64,000 bases of DNA from Branchiostoma lanceolatum (lineage: Eukaryota; Chordata; Leptocardii; Amphioxiformes; Branchiostomatidae): assembly GCF_035083965.1 (NCBI RefSeq), contig NC_089732.1, positions 11,423,424-11,487,423 of the forward strand. Reading direction: 5' to 3'. The notes under the pieces were generated by a model. The model saw only the letters and a list, made by a program, of their open reading frames with translations. It had not been told where the DNA came from and did no database searches. This document shows positions 25,159 through 38,700 of this stretch, piece by piece. The translations under genes and the position numbers were made by a program. How positions within the stretch are numbered: position 1 is the first letter of the stretch; each line of letters starts with the position of its first letter.

Positions 25159-28100
25159 CTACTGAGACTTAAGCTTGCCTCCAGTTTTACAGCAAATCTT
25201 CCTACAGACGAGCGAACAGCTGCACCACACGGTCCCCAGGACAGCTGAACAGACGGCCAATAGGAGCGCAGCCACGTCCATCAGGTAGTACTGGTAAAAC
25301 GGCAGATCCACGGCGCGTGCGCGGAGATGGGGCAGTCCGCCATGTTTGATGACGTGTTCTATCCACCAGACGGCCCGCTCCATGGGCTTCTGGGGCTGGT
25401 CACGGTACAGACGGGACAGGCGGGCTGCCGTCTCACGGTAACTAAGGAAAAGGCGGAATTAAACATCAAATGAGAAACTTAATGATCATGCCATCTTGAC
25501 ACGAGTCATGGTGATGGCTTTACAGGAGTCTTGGTTTCCGAACTGTAAAACACGATCAATTATACTCAATGTTGCCCCAAATGTCATTCTGCATGCTCTG
25601 AGACAAGTTATTATTGAGGAAAAGGACTTAACAACCTCTACCGGGCCTGGGCGGGAGAGCTTATAATACACTTTTTGCAGCCAGGCTACGGGCAAAATTG
25701 TTAGGCTGGCTGATGGTTACGGGCTTGCTGCAAATGCTACATGTATAAGCCCCGACAAAAGGCCCGGTAGAGCCAGCTATAGAGGCTACTAAACATTCAA
25801 GATCATCAGCTACTTGCAGTTTGCATGGAAACATGCAAACGAGTCATATCGAAGTGAAAATAATAAGTTGATGACATCACTGTATTTGATCGATCTTACC
25901 CTTTGGCCTGTTAGGATCCAAGTCACCCGGACTGTTGCTTAAATGTTCTGAACGTGACTTATAACTATACACACGGAAACATAATCTGTTTCCCTCTCCC
26001 TGTTCCTCTTTATACATGTCTTGTGTCCATTGTGTTATAAAAAGCACAGAAGGTTTCGTAACGTTACTATGGTTCATAGCTCCGTTGTTAACGCGGCTTC
26101 TTTCCGATGGTATGCCCTTATATTCAACCACAATGGCTATTTGTAAAAGAATCGCAAAACAAACGTGATGAACTTTCGTGGCCAACACAATGTTTCTCAT
26201 CAATAATTGGCGGGAAAATTTCAAATTATGTGGGCGACCTAACCATAGGATTAGCCCTTGTGCTCGTCTCACAAAAAGTATTATCATTACACAAGAGATT
26301 GAATGTCATAATAACGGACTATAGATTTAGCTTTCGAACGATATGAAACGCAATGCTCGTCATGAAAAAAAACACAAGGGACATACGATCGGGGGAAATT
26401 CCGGCACCTTTTTCCCATGACCCACTCATACAATCAGCCCATTACTACAATTGATAGATATGCCTTTAAATGACATATTATACAAATAGTTGACAGTAAA
26501 ACTGAATTCCTTACCTAACACTAGTAGACCAAAGTATTTGTCTCAAAACAAATGTTACCTGTTGTTGGTGAGAACATGAAGAACGGCCTGGTACAATTGA
26601 TCCGAGGTGACCGTTCCGAAGTCCAACTTCACCCCCAGTCCCCTGGCTTGGACACGAGCGGCGTTGCCGGGCTGATCCGAGAACAGCGGCAGACAGACCA
26701 TGGGCACGCCGTGGTACAGGGCCTCGTACACACCGTTTATCCCAGCGTGACTGACGAAGGCTCGAGTCTTGGGATGTGCTGCAAGGCGAAGAAAATTGTT
26801 GTTGTTTTTTCAACAAAAAGCACTTGTGGAAGTTGAACAACGCCGTGTATACGTAATTAATAGGTCTTATAGGTCACCGGCGAAGAACTTGGTCCATTTC
26901 TTCATCTCATTATGAACCACTCCATTATGGCATTTTTATCAATAATCCAAAAGCCATCTTAAATTCATCTTTATAAACAAATAATCTACAGCTTGGCAAA
27001 GGGGTAGGGTGAAGCTAACTGTGTATTTGGAACCTGTGTCTTTTCAAACAAAACTATTTTGCTACCAACCCAGTAAATCATTCTGAGGCAGCCAGGACAT
27101 CAGTTTGGTGTTGTTGCCCAGACCGGGCGGCTTCTCTCCCACGTCCCGCCACACCACCTTCTGTCGGAGCTGCGCGAAGACTGCAGCGAACATTTCTTTC
27201 TTCTCCGTTGGCATCTTCTGGACCATCGACCCGAAGCTGACAACGATCACTCCATCGTCTTCTGATGACTGCATAAAATCCTCCATGTCCTAGATAAAGA
27301 GGAGTATAGTATCATGCCTCTGTGAAAAATTTATAATTGCTCAATTTGTAGCCTTTGAAAACTAAATCCTCCTCTTGTTTTGAATCAAAAATGGACCACC
27401 ATCTTTTGCAATTACCTCAAAGGAACGGAAATATCCACCGTGAAATAGATTTCCAATCATGCTAACTCATTGGTCTGCTACTTGTAAAACTACTCAGTTA
27501 TAAGACTATAAATGCTTCATTTTCCTCCGTGACTTAAAAGTTTTCAAAATTTTGTTGGTTTTGCATTTATATACTAGTACATTTGGTCTTATTAAAAAAA
27601 AACAGCTACTGTTGTTAATACACTCACCTTAGAAAGAGGGGCGCCGGCACGGACGGTCAACCCGCCAACCGGGATCATGTTGGGCATGGAGGGACGGGGA
27701 AAACCCAGCACATAGTCGGACTGATACAGCCACAAGTCCGTGCGTGACGCCAGGCTCTCGAAAGTTTCTCTCTCGCTTAGTTGCTTACGGATCAGATCGC
27801 CATACATGTAACCGTAAATCCAGCTCCTGAATGTGGATACAAGACCGTAGAACCCAACGTTCTGTACCCTTTGCAAGTAAGTCATTTGGTCGGTAAAACC
27901 CAACTCATTTGACGATGGCACAAATGCCAAAGGGACCGGTATTCCTGTGGCTATATTCCATTGGTCGAGAATCGTATCACCCGCAGCTTGGATGGCAATG
28001 TGGGGGATCCTAATGCTTGCTGCTACTATAGTGCCACAGAAATATACCGGGTTCGAAATAACAACATTGTATTGTGCTGTCTTCAACCTCCCCAACAGGT

Positions 28101-28438
28101 CATTATGCCCCCCCTCCCCCAGCAAGAGATCACAGTGCTTATTTATCCAGTCAGACGCATTGGAACACGCTCTTAGTGCTTGGTAGGCAGACAGCGATTC
28201 TGCCTTTCCAAGTGTTTGGTCTATGAATTCCCGAAGGCGTGTCCCGAATCCATGGTCTCGGAATGTCTCAAAGATAAAGTCTGGCCTCTCTGCTCTTCGT
28301 TTCTCCACGATGTCCTCTTCGACAACCACCGTGACGACATGACCCTTTTCCACCAAGGCCTGCCCAATTGACGCCTCTATCATCCAGTGGCTGCTGAAAA
28401 TCGGCATCGGTACCAACAGAATCTTCTCTGCATTGCTC
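25159..28438 (-). CDS. UDP-glucuronosyltransferase, 5' exon missing
   Basis: Four minus-strand exons (28438-27628, 27289-27070, 26778-26559, 25441-25159) join in frame to about 511 codons. UGTs move glucuronic acid or another sugar from a UDP-sugar to lipophilic substrates in the ER lumen. The mature N-terminus (NAEKILLVPMPIFSSHW) follows an acceptor at 28439. The sugar-donor half has VVSFGSMV, WLPQNDLLAHPKTRAF, the family signature FVSHAGINGVYEALYHGVPM and LFSDQPGN. The last exon carries the conserved Trp/Tyr-rich segment, one membrane helix and a basic tail ending KLKSQ, a KxKxx-type ER retrieval signal. Only the signal-peptide exon is absent; it should lie above 28440 on this strand. The reading frame is intact, so the gene may be active if that exon exists. 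Subfamily not assigned. Confidence 0.92.
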
Positions 28439-28544
28439 CTATAGATACAGATACAGATCATAAGACTCGGGAGAATGTAACCTTGAAGCTTTGGTGTGCT
28501 CCCCATGTCGTTTTCGAGCGGAATCATCCAACGAATGATCGTTT

Positions 28545-30505
28545 AAATGAATGAATGAATGAATGAAGACCTTTATTGTACACACATACCCACTGGGTTT
28601 AGTACAGGTCACAACAGAAAACATAACAGTTTGAAAGTACATATATATACATTACAATGATAAGCTAACACTAATCTAATGATTACGTTAATTTGGCCTC
28701 TTCTCGCTTCTTGGTGATATTGTAAATATACGTACAGGTGTGTTTTATAATAGAGGGTTTACCTAAAGTCATTAGAAATATGAATTGCTCCTCTTTGCAA
28801 AGATGTATAAAATGGGGAAAGCTACATTGAATAAGTTTATAAAGCGCAGCTCTCTCTTCGTTGTATAAACTACATTCTACTAAAAAGTGCTGCTCGTCTT
28901 CTATCCTATTTAAATTGCAATGTCTACATATACGTTGTTCTAGGGGAGTGCGGTTATGACGTCCGGTTTCAATGTGAAGTCTGTGACAGCTGATACGGAG
29001 TTTTGTGACTGCGGTCCTATGCCGTATATTTTCGAGGCTTAGATACTTTTCTTCGTTATATGTGGACTTGAACAATCTGTAGGATCTCAGTTTGTTTCGA
29101 GCTGATCCACCTTTGTTATCATTGTGTATTTCTTTTAGGAAAGTTTGAAAGTGAATATCTTTTAAGCGTTGATTGATGGAATTAATGATTTGGGACGTAT
29201 CTGTGTTTGGGGATAAAGAGCAATGCCAGATGTAGCCGAAACCGCACTCCTCTAGGGACTTCCGAACTCCTGACGCCCAACATTTGGCTCCAGTTTTGTC
29301 TAAGTCTATCTGACAAGCGAGAGCATCTAACTGAAAACTGTCGGCAGGCACTTTCAGACGAAGTCTTAAAAGATGTTTGATGGCGTTTAGGGAGGCCTCC
29401 ACTTGAATGGGAAACCTACCTAGTTCTGCCCTTGCAGCGAGGCCGCATGCCGATCTCGGTACGTGCAGGGCTTGTTTACAGAATTTTAGGTGAATGGATT
29501 CGATAGGGCAGGATTTGGAGCTTTTAACTGAACCCCAGATCTCCGACCCGTAAAGAATTACGGGTTTAACACAACTGTCAAAAAGCTTGTTTCTAACAGA
29601 CAAAGGTGCGTCGGCTTTGTCCAGTGATTGGTTCATGCTAAATAAGGCTTTTAGTCCCTTACTGTAAAGATGTTTGTTGTTCGCCTTGAAAGTGCCCGCG
29701 GAGTTGACAACAATGCCTAGATAACAATAAGATGTCACTATTTCAACCGGATTATTCTTATATATAAAATACAGCTCTTTCGGTAGACGGCCCCCCTTAG
29801 AGAAAACAATAATTTTTGTTTTCTTAAGGTTCACATTAAGTTTCCAGGTATGACAGTAGCTTTCTAGTCTATCTAAGGAAGACTGTAGTCCTTGCTTGGA
29901 CTCAGAAAAAATCACTAAGTCGTCTGCATATAGAAGACAAGGAACTCGCTTACTGTACATGGAAGGGGGATTACAGGTATCAATGTCAAATACTGAGGTA
30001 ATATCACTTAGAAATAAGTTAAACAATGTCGGACTTAAATTACAGCCCTGTCGGACACCACGACTTGTAACAAATGGCTCTGTTAGACCTTGGCTGTATT
30101 TGACTTGATTAGTAGTTTTTGAATACATATCATTGATTGTTTGTAGGAAATTACCCCCTATACCTAACTTGTTTAATTTGAAAAGAAGACCGTTTCTCCA
30201 GACCGAGTCGAAAGCTTTACTGAAATCTACAAAACATACGAAGAGCCTAGAGTTTTTACTAATATACTTGCTAACTAAGGTACTTAATACGAAGAGGTTA
30301 TCTGCTGTTCTAAAATTTTTCCTAAACCCTGCTTGGTGAGGTTTGAAAAGACTATTGACTTCTGCAAAATTAACTAAGCGAGTGTTTAGAATTGACGAGA
30401 ACAATTTACCCAAACAGCTCATTATTGAAATGCCGCGGTAATTATCTGGGAGAGAGGGATCTAAATGACAGAGGCTCTTAACACCGTGGGAAAGGCTCTA
30501 CTACA
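28545..30505 (-). mobile_element. 5'-truncated non-LTR retrotransposon (CR1/L2-like LINE)
   Basis: The element runs on the minus strand from about 30505 to a (CATT)n tail near 28550. It holds a 579-codon open frame (30422-28683, open back to a stop near 30500) with reverse-transcriptase motifs FVDFSKAFDSVWR, GVRQGCNLSPTLFN and YADDLVIF, followed by a Cys/His cluster (CRHCNLNRIEDEQHFLVEC). The endonuclease and N-terminal RT are missing, as usual for 5'-truncated LINE copies. The long uninterrupted frame suggests recent insertion. Its 3' end recurs at 51455-51600. It lies immediately upstream of the UGT exon that follows the signal-peptide exon. Confidence 0.9.
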
Positions 30506-30579
30506 TAATACTCAGGCGTGGCTTTTGTTTTCGGGACGTTAGCTATCAAAACAGTGTCAACTTTATATCAACAAAGATG

Positions 30580-30830
30580 TGATCAGTTTCTCACCTAACA
30601 CATTTTGCGTTTCTACCGATCGCAGATTATTTGACACGTACAAGATAGGCTGTTGTCAGAATGGGACAAAACATCTTGCTGTAGTACTGAGGTCAACGAC
30701 CAGGAGGCCCAAAATCGACCTTGACTATTGGGTTTACACCACCTACCCACCTACCAAATACATGTACCATTGCAATCCATCTAGCGGCTCTTGAGATAGT
30801 CCCCCGACACACACGCGCGCGCACACAGAG
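30580..30830. repeat. Dispersed repeat, second copy of the 3061-3330 family
   Basis: Shares the AGGCCCAAAATCGACCTTGAC core and the CACCTACCCACCTACCA words with 3150-3220 and ends in a short (CA/CG)n run. No supported ORF. Confidence 0.45.
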
Positions 30831-31204
30831 TAAAAACTATACCTCTATTTCTCATGCAGGTAATAAACGTCAGAACATATCCGAAATCAAAACGTCAGAA
30901 CATCCTCAGACTACATGTATGAAGACATCAGAGCATTCTTACATAAACAAAACGGCAAAATGTTTGCAAATGCACCATGTACCATCAGTTTTTACAAAAT
31001 CAACGAATTCCAAAAAGTCCCAAATGAAAATGTTTAATATGTCATCTCTCATCAATTTCAACTCATTACCTTCATGGTTACCCACGATTAAAAGATGGCG
31101 AATTTGGTAAAGTCACCATCTTGTTAGCAAAAAGGTAAACGGTTGACCTATATCTAAAGCCTAAACTGTTGACTTAACAACTTTTATTTTGATCTCCTTT
31201 CTAC

Positions 31205-31322
31205 ATATAGCACTTAGGAACAGATAGTCATACATGTAACCTTTAACCCAGCTTCTCAAGGCTGGTGGCTGTAAGACTGAAGAACCATACATTCTGCACT
31301 CTTCGCAAGAAAGTCATTTTCA
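31205..31322 (-). pseudogene. Decayed UDP-glucuronosyltransferase fragment
   Basis: The minus strand is similar to the UGT exon at 27796-27893: it still reads RRVQNVWFF where the intact gene reads QRVQNVGFY, and GYMYDYL where it reads GYMYGDL. The two parts are in different frames with a stop between them. No further UGT exon is visible nearby, so this is a remnant of a duplicated gene. Confidence 0.65.
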
Positions 31323-32079
31323 TTTCACGAAAATGAATTTATGCCTACCTTCTCGGCCGCTATTGTGATCAATAAAGGACCCATAATCACTCTACACGGA
31401 GTATTTCTTGGTGCGAATACCAGCAAGTTTTATTGACTGGCATGTAAACAGAGAAAATGCAACAACAGGCGAGACCATAATCGTTAGGCGAGGTTTGAAC
31501 AGCACGTCTGACAAATACAATTAGCACACTTATTCTGTCTCTCAAGAAATGGTTACAAACCTAGTGATATTTCTAACCAAAAACTCGTTCAAAATCTCTT
31601 CAACCGCCACGGGAACGCTAGTGACGAAAAACTACGAGAAAGTTGGCAAATCCTGACAAAAAATAAACGCGGCCCGCTCTCAGAATGTCACAACCTAAGT
31701 GCCCGCACATGGCCTACTGGATGCTGATTGGCTGTTCGAGTTCTTGATCCCTGTGTTACCGTGGGAAACTTTCCTAGGCCAATCCAAATTATACCAGCCG
31801 CTTCGTCCGGCCTAAATTTCTATTTGGTCGGAAAATCGTGATTCGAACGGCGGCACGTATACCAGAGGGAGCGGTACACCTGTAATCATTTTGTGTAGAA
31901 ATGTCCCCCCAACGGCACAGTTCGAATTGAAGACCGACACAATCATTTATTTCCTCTAAAAATCAGAGGGCCATGGAACTGTATTAGTTTAGCTTATGTC
32001 AAATGCGAAATCCAATAAAGGTAAATGTTTAAGTGACAAAAGCGCCACTTGAATATCTAAAGAGCAGAGACGATTTGGG

Positions 32080-32715
32080 CGTTTTTTCTCTCATCAGGGA
32101 CAGGGATGAATGCTTGAAATGTATTGCTGCTTCTTTGCAACGGAGATAACTGTTATATATTGTCGGTGAATCTGTTCGTACATGTTCCCGGGGACCTGTT
32201 CACATAGCTTGACTAAATCGCGCTCCTAGCGACTAACAGGCCAATGCAGCGAGATATCGTGTAACACGACTACCACTGTTCACAGAGTATCAACAGTAAT
32301 GCGATCCACTTCTGACACAAAAGAATGTGCAAACAGTCTTTTGAAGAACAAAGGATTTTGTGAGCGCGCTCATTGGCCGATGCACAACGATTTCCATTTA
32401 TGGATTCGGCTTGTGGAAATCATTTGTACTCTATCCCGGCCACATTCTAATGTGTAAAACTTAGTCCGATTTGTTGGTTATTAGTTGAAATCCTTCACAC
32501 AGAAATTGGCCGTAGTCCTTTTGTCACCCTTGACCTTATTTGGCGCGATGACGAATGAGGAAGTAGAATGAGGAAGTTATTTTCCCCACCGGCATTCGCG
32601 GCTCGTCACAACACTTGCTGACTTTAACGGAAATAACTGTCTACATTTCTGTCCATCTTGGTGCTTTATGAGAGAGGAAAGCATCCCAGCTGTACATGTC
32701 CTCTACATAGAAACC
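32080..32715 (+). promoter_or_regulatory. 5' flank of RTK-A, conserved with RTK-B flank
   Basis: About 600 bases before the start codon are similar to 43580-44194 before RTK-B, including CTCCTAGCGACTAACAGGC, CACAGAGTATCAACAGTAAT and ACTCTATCCCGGCCACATT. Near the start codon a GAATGAGGAAGT unit, containing an ETS-like GGAA core, is present twice in A (about 32555-32580) and once in B. The promoter call is inference from position and conservation; the similarity could simply reflect the duplication. Confidence 0.45.
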
Positions 32716-35700
32716 ATGGGGTGGATTGGACGAGTAATAATCCTGACCCTTTCTGTGGCCTGGCTCGGTCTGGTCACCTGTGTCGTCGGTAAGAAAGACA
32801 TTTTCTTAGCAATGTTCTTACCATTCCCCCGAAATATAGCATAGTTCATTTCAAGATATGAGCGTATTTTCTACTATATTGGGTGACGTTGCCTGATAAC
32901 ACGTCGAGAGATTAGGAGTGTTACATGTTATTCATGTAATATAGTCTTTCACCTACGCTAAATAGCTAAATTAAGCTTAGGGGTAAGTGCAAATGACCTG
33001 CTTGCATAAAGATATAGAGACCGTTTGAATAGGTACCGGTAGGCATATCTGGTTTGTACTAAATGTACATTGTCAAACAACTGTTTGCCTGGACGGTACA
33101 GCTACAAATGTATTTTTGTTGTTGTCATTCAACTACGATGTTGAAAACAGATTGCACTTCTCGTTCATTTACCGTGTCCCACCAAACAAGAACTCTATGT
33201 TGACCTTTAGGTAGTATCTGACACGGGACGAAAGGCCTTGCTTGACTAAATACGGCTTTTAAAATCCATGCGCCCATTCATCATCATTCATCCATGCGTC
33301 CATTGGCAAGTAGGAATTTGAAATATTTTGGCGATGCCTCAAGAGCACAGCCTTTATTCAAATTCAAGGTTTTAAAGTTTTCGTTTCGTCGGTCCCAGGT
33401 ACAATCCCACCACAGGACTGTGCGGACCTGTTCGCCACCGGCACCCGACAGAGCGGCACCTACACAGTCGGCGAGCCCAGTCCGTACCAGGTCTACTGTG
33501 ACATGAGCTTCATGGGCGGCGGGTGGACAGTTCTTCAGCGCCGTCAGGACGGATCTGTGGACTTCGCCAAGACCTGGGAGGAATACCAACAAGGGTTCGG
33601 CGATCTGGGCGGAGAGTTTTGGTTGGGACTGGACCAGATTCACACACTAACTACCGCGAAAAGTAACATTCTCCAGATCGAGCTTGAAGACTTTGATGGC
33701 GGAAGGAGGTACGCGCGATACGGCACTTTTTCAGTCGGGGATTCGAGCGGTAATTATGTGGTGTCCATCTCAGGGTACAGTGGAGACGCAGGGGACAGTC
33801 TCACTAACAGTGGTAGTAGAGGACGATACAACATAAACGGAAGAATGTTTTCTACACAGGATCGTGACAATGACGACAACAGCGCTCATTGTGCGTCTTT
33901 ATTCAGCCAAGGCGGTTGGTGGTACCCTGCCAATTGTGGACAGTCCTTCCTGAACGGAAAGTATAACTGTCACCAGAGTTCGGTCACCTGTGGCGGGTCA
34001 CAGGGTGTCGTCTGGGTTGGATGGGGAGGCACAAGCTACTTCTTGAAGAAAACAACCGTCATGATCAGACCTGCTGACTTCACAGGTAAAATGAAATATT
34101 CTGTCCACTGATATTTACATAGTAGTGACGGATTAAAGAAAGGTCTATCATTGTCTTACTTGTTCATGCCGTCTTATTCAGTCGTTGAATGTTTGTTGAA
34201 TGCAGTCTCTAGCGCAAAACGCTGAATATAGTCTCTAGCGAAAAAACGCTGAACTGAGAGGAGAAATTCTAAAAGTAATATTTTTTTACGTCTGAATATG
34301 TAACGTTATAGTCACATGCTATATTGTTACCAATTGTCTGTCCGTCCTTTCATGTTACGTACTAGCTATAGCCTACGGGCAAGAACTTGCAATAAACTTA
34401 TCATAATTATTGTATTAACCATTGTCCATTTGACATTTAAGACTTGAAATTTAAAACTTGTTTGTCACATCAGGCTCAGACACACCCCAGGACTGCGCCG
34501 ACCTGTACGAAGACGGAATCATAGAAAGCGGAGTCAACGCCGTCAGCGATCCTCGCGTCTTTGTCTACTGCGACATGCGGAACTCGGGCGGCGGGTGGAC
34601 CCTGATCCAGCGCCGACAGGACGGGTCCGTGGACTTCGCTAAGAACTGGGCAGCTTACGAACAGGGATTCGGAAACCTCGATGGAGAACATTGGCTAGGA
34701 CTGAGCAAACAACATCAGATCACGGGACAGAAGACGTACAGTTTGCGGGTCGATTTAGGAGATTGGGAAGGTCAGAGTAGATACGCGACATACAGCAGTT
34801 TCAGTGTTGGGGGCAGCAGTACGGACTATCAGGTCAGCATCAGCGGCTACTCAGGTGATGCTGGAGACGGTCTCACGAGCGGTGGTAGTCGTTTTAGTAT
34901 AAACGGTATTAGATTTACAACCTCTGACGACAACAATGGCCCCAACAGTGATAATTGTGCAAGCAGCTATGGTGGCGGTGGATGGTGGTTTCCGGACAGT
35001 TGTGGGTACGCAATGCTGAACGGACGGTACAACGACTCGGGTAGTGCACAGGGTATTCACTGGCAAAGATGGAAAGGCTACTCATATTCATTGAAGATGG
35101 CATCACTGAAAGTAAGGCCAGATAACTTTCAAGGTAGGATACCTTCCACTCAGTATCCTGTTTTGTTGACATATCATCAGCGAGGTAATTGTGTATACTT
35201 TCTACCAAATCTATGTACTCTAGCTAAAAGTGCATGCTGCAAGTGCATCATATTAAGACACTAAAGAAAAGATATGTTACAAGCTGACAAAAGGGTCCGG
35301 ATCCGTTTCTCTATGTTTTGTTTCTACTCAGTTTGCGCAGAGGGAACTTTCGGATCGTCCTGCTCTGGAACATGTCACTGTCTGAACGGGAACTCCTACT
35401 GTAACCACGTGACAGGAGCGTGCTTAGGTGGATGTGCCGACGGGTGGGCCGGGAGCAACTGTCAAACAGGTAAAAGGATGTGATAGCCCATTTAACAGGT
35501 AGCAATGAGTTAAACTTATTGATCATGAGGTCTTCATTCAATAATCTTGATTCAATAATCTATGCCGTAGTAAGGTTGGCGAAATCTGCCTTTCCTTTTG
35601 ATGTGAAATGCAAGTACCCATGTATAAGACAGGGTTAGGTCCAGTTAAATTATTGGTACATCGCTGTTTCACGTATCATTTTTGCAGCCCAATTTTAGTT

Positions 35701-38700
35701 ATGCAATTGCGCAAGTGCATAATGCAATGATGATATAATAAAACACCGGCACAAAGCCAAGGCCGCAAAGAGCCAAACATCAAGAGCCAAATTCTCTCCA
35801 ATTCCAAATTCTCTTGTTCTTTCAACAGGCCTTGTCATCTTCTTGCATTCTGTGGTATTATACTGGTTATATCACGGAGTTACAATTGAAATATTGAAGC
35901 AACTGTGCACCGGTACCCTCGCATATTTTGGATCTTGTCAATCTTTCATTGTTTCCTTGTAGTATCAGTCCCTCCACAGTTTGTTCAGCCGACACCAGCA
36001 GACAAAACGAGAAAATTAGGGCGAGCCCTTATCTGGACCTGTAAAGCTACCGGAGATCCCCTTCCCACCATCACGTGGTGGCACGGCGGTGACAAACTTA
36101 CAACGACAAGTACAACACAGACTGAGTCAGGCGTTCAGTACACTCAGAGCGTCTTCAGCATCAGCGCCGTTAGCTTCAACGACAATGGGACCTACAGCTG
36201 TGTAGCTAGTAATATCGGGGGATTTGAGATTGCGACGTGCTCATTGACTGTCCAAGGTACGATATTTACGAAAGTAACGTCATTGGTGAAATGTTTGTTT
36301 GCAATAAGCTGGGTACTAATACTGTTCTACCATGTGTAATTTCTTAAACATTTACGTGCACAACAAGGATGCATTTTGTTTTGTCTTTGTTTAAACTCAT
36401 ATTTATGCTGTGTAATGGATTGCTAGACCTTAATGGCTTGCAATGAATAGTCTACTGGATCACGATAAACCTTTTTTTGTTTCAGAATGCACATCCGGTG
36501 AGTTCGGGCCCGGCTGTACCGGTACCTGCCACTGTGCGGACGGAGGTTCTGTGTGTGACGTCATGACTGGAGTCTGCTCAAGTGGAGGGTGTGAAGCTGG
36601 GTGGAAAGGGAACGACTGTCAGACAGGTATGGAAGTCAAATTTTACATCTGATCGTTAAAAGATAACCTAATTTTGTTCTTAGATTTTTATTGATCATTA
36701 TTTCATGTTCCTTTATTTCAGTCTGTACTCCCGGTGAGTTTGGACCCAACTGTACGTTCACCTGTCACTGTGCGAGCGGAGGTTCTGTGTGTGACGTCAT
36801 TACTGGAGTCTGCTCTAGTGGAGGGTGTGAGGCTGGCTGGAAGGGAAGCAGCTGTCAAACAGGTACAGATTGACTAGACAGTCCGCCATTATGGTTCGAC
36901 CGTATACAGCAGTCACCTGCATTTTCCATATTCGGCCATAAACATATTAAATATCTTGCACGTTAACGTTATATGACGGTCGCCACGTCTATGACGGAAC
37001 ATGCTTAAGGAAATCTAGTTCTAAATTTGATACATGGCTTTCTCATTTTCCACCCTAGCCTGCAGTCTCGGTGAGTTCGGCCCCAACTGTGCCCACACCT
37101 GTCACTGTGCGGACGGAGATTCAGCTTGTCCCGCCGACACCGGAGTCTGTAGAAGTGGAGGGTGCGCTGCCGGATGGGAGGGGGGCAGCTGTCAGATTGG
37201 TGAGGGCAAGTTTTGATTGTTTTGCTTTGATTTAAAAGTACTTGGAATCATAGCTGCAACAACCCACAAAGTTGGTATAAGCTGTCATGGGTATTTTGCA
37301 CATGATCCATTGTTATAAATATACGTAGGTCATAAATTGTTCAAATGTACTTCCAACTTCACAGATGTAAACGAATGTGATACCAATGCCGACAACTGCC
37401 ACATCTACGCAACATGCTCCAACACAGACGGATCCTTCAACTGTTCCTGTAATCCAGGGTACCAGGGGAATGGTACATCGTGCACTGCAGGTGAGCCATT
37501 AGACCTTTGGATACCACATGATTACCTAGCCATAGGGAATGATGCCTACTGGGTTGCAATTTCTTCGTTCTGTATGAAAATAATTGGACGAGAGTCTCTT
37601 TTAACATAATATATGCTAGCTAAGATTGTATGCTCAAAAGCATGATGAATTTGTATCATACGTGCATATTTTGGCGTGTTCTCAGCGGAGAAACTGTATT
37701 CTGTTTAGGTATTCCAGAACAAAAGGTAGCTGGGCCACCTTTGATGTGGGTCATCGTGGGTACTGTGGCAGGTGTCATTGCCATTGGTGCAGTTGGAGCT
37801 GTGGTTTTCTGTTGCAGGTATGTACAGCGAAATATGTTATAGATCTGGGATATTACAAGTACACTCGATCTCCACAATATCTCTGCACTTGGTTTAAAGT
37901 TAATACTACCGTCTCTATGGAAATATCATGAGTGTTTTTTTACCTCTAATTTATACCTTGCGGTGATAAAATTCGTATGCAGATTTGATTGAATTGCCAT
38001 AAGGATTTTCCATACTCCTAAAAGTTTTAAATGAATTCAGTGTAGCTTGACATTTCTTTTATAATGGTTCTATCTGTTCCATTCATTTGTGACTTGAAAT
38101 AAAGATGTTATAACTAAGTTTTAAGCAGCTACGGTGAGCCAAGAATTTGAAAGTATATTTTTATCCCGACAACGTAGTGATGCATGCTACCATATATCAT
38201 TGCATTTGCAGAAGAATGCATACAAACGTTCCCAAACAAAGGAGTGTGCCACTGAAAGACATCGGCGATCATCCAGAAGAACTTTGTGCTAAAAATGATA
38301 CATTTGACCCAGACAATTGCATGGATACATCTGTACGTATTTCCACATTATAACACATTTGCCAAAGATGCAGGACCTAACTTTAACAAGAGGACATTGG
38401 CGTTTTCGTTTGTACAGCCACTGTAAAAGAAAACTCCAATATCCAATGTTCTGTTCGTAACTATAACAATTATTTTGATTTCATTTGGCTTTTCAATATA
38501 ATCTTTCAATTTGCCTACGTTCTCACTATATCAATCATGTTTTGTATCTATTTTAATGACTCATTCGATGCTCCACACATATCCTCCACGAATAACATTT
38601 TTATGCCTTCAGATTTCTCAACGTCTATCAAGCCTTATCACAGTTGCAGACGTACAAACGTTTCTAATGGACAATGGCCTGCAAGAGTGTGCAAGAGCTT

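Noticed and set aside
30428..30540. Extension of the LINE reading frame into a full-length element
   Set aside because: An in-frame stop near 30500 and loss of LINE-like sequence upstream show a 5' truncation.
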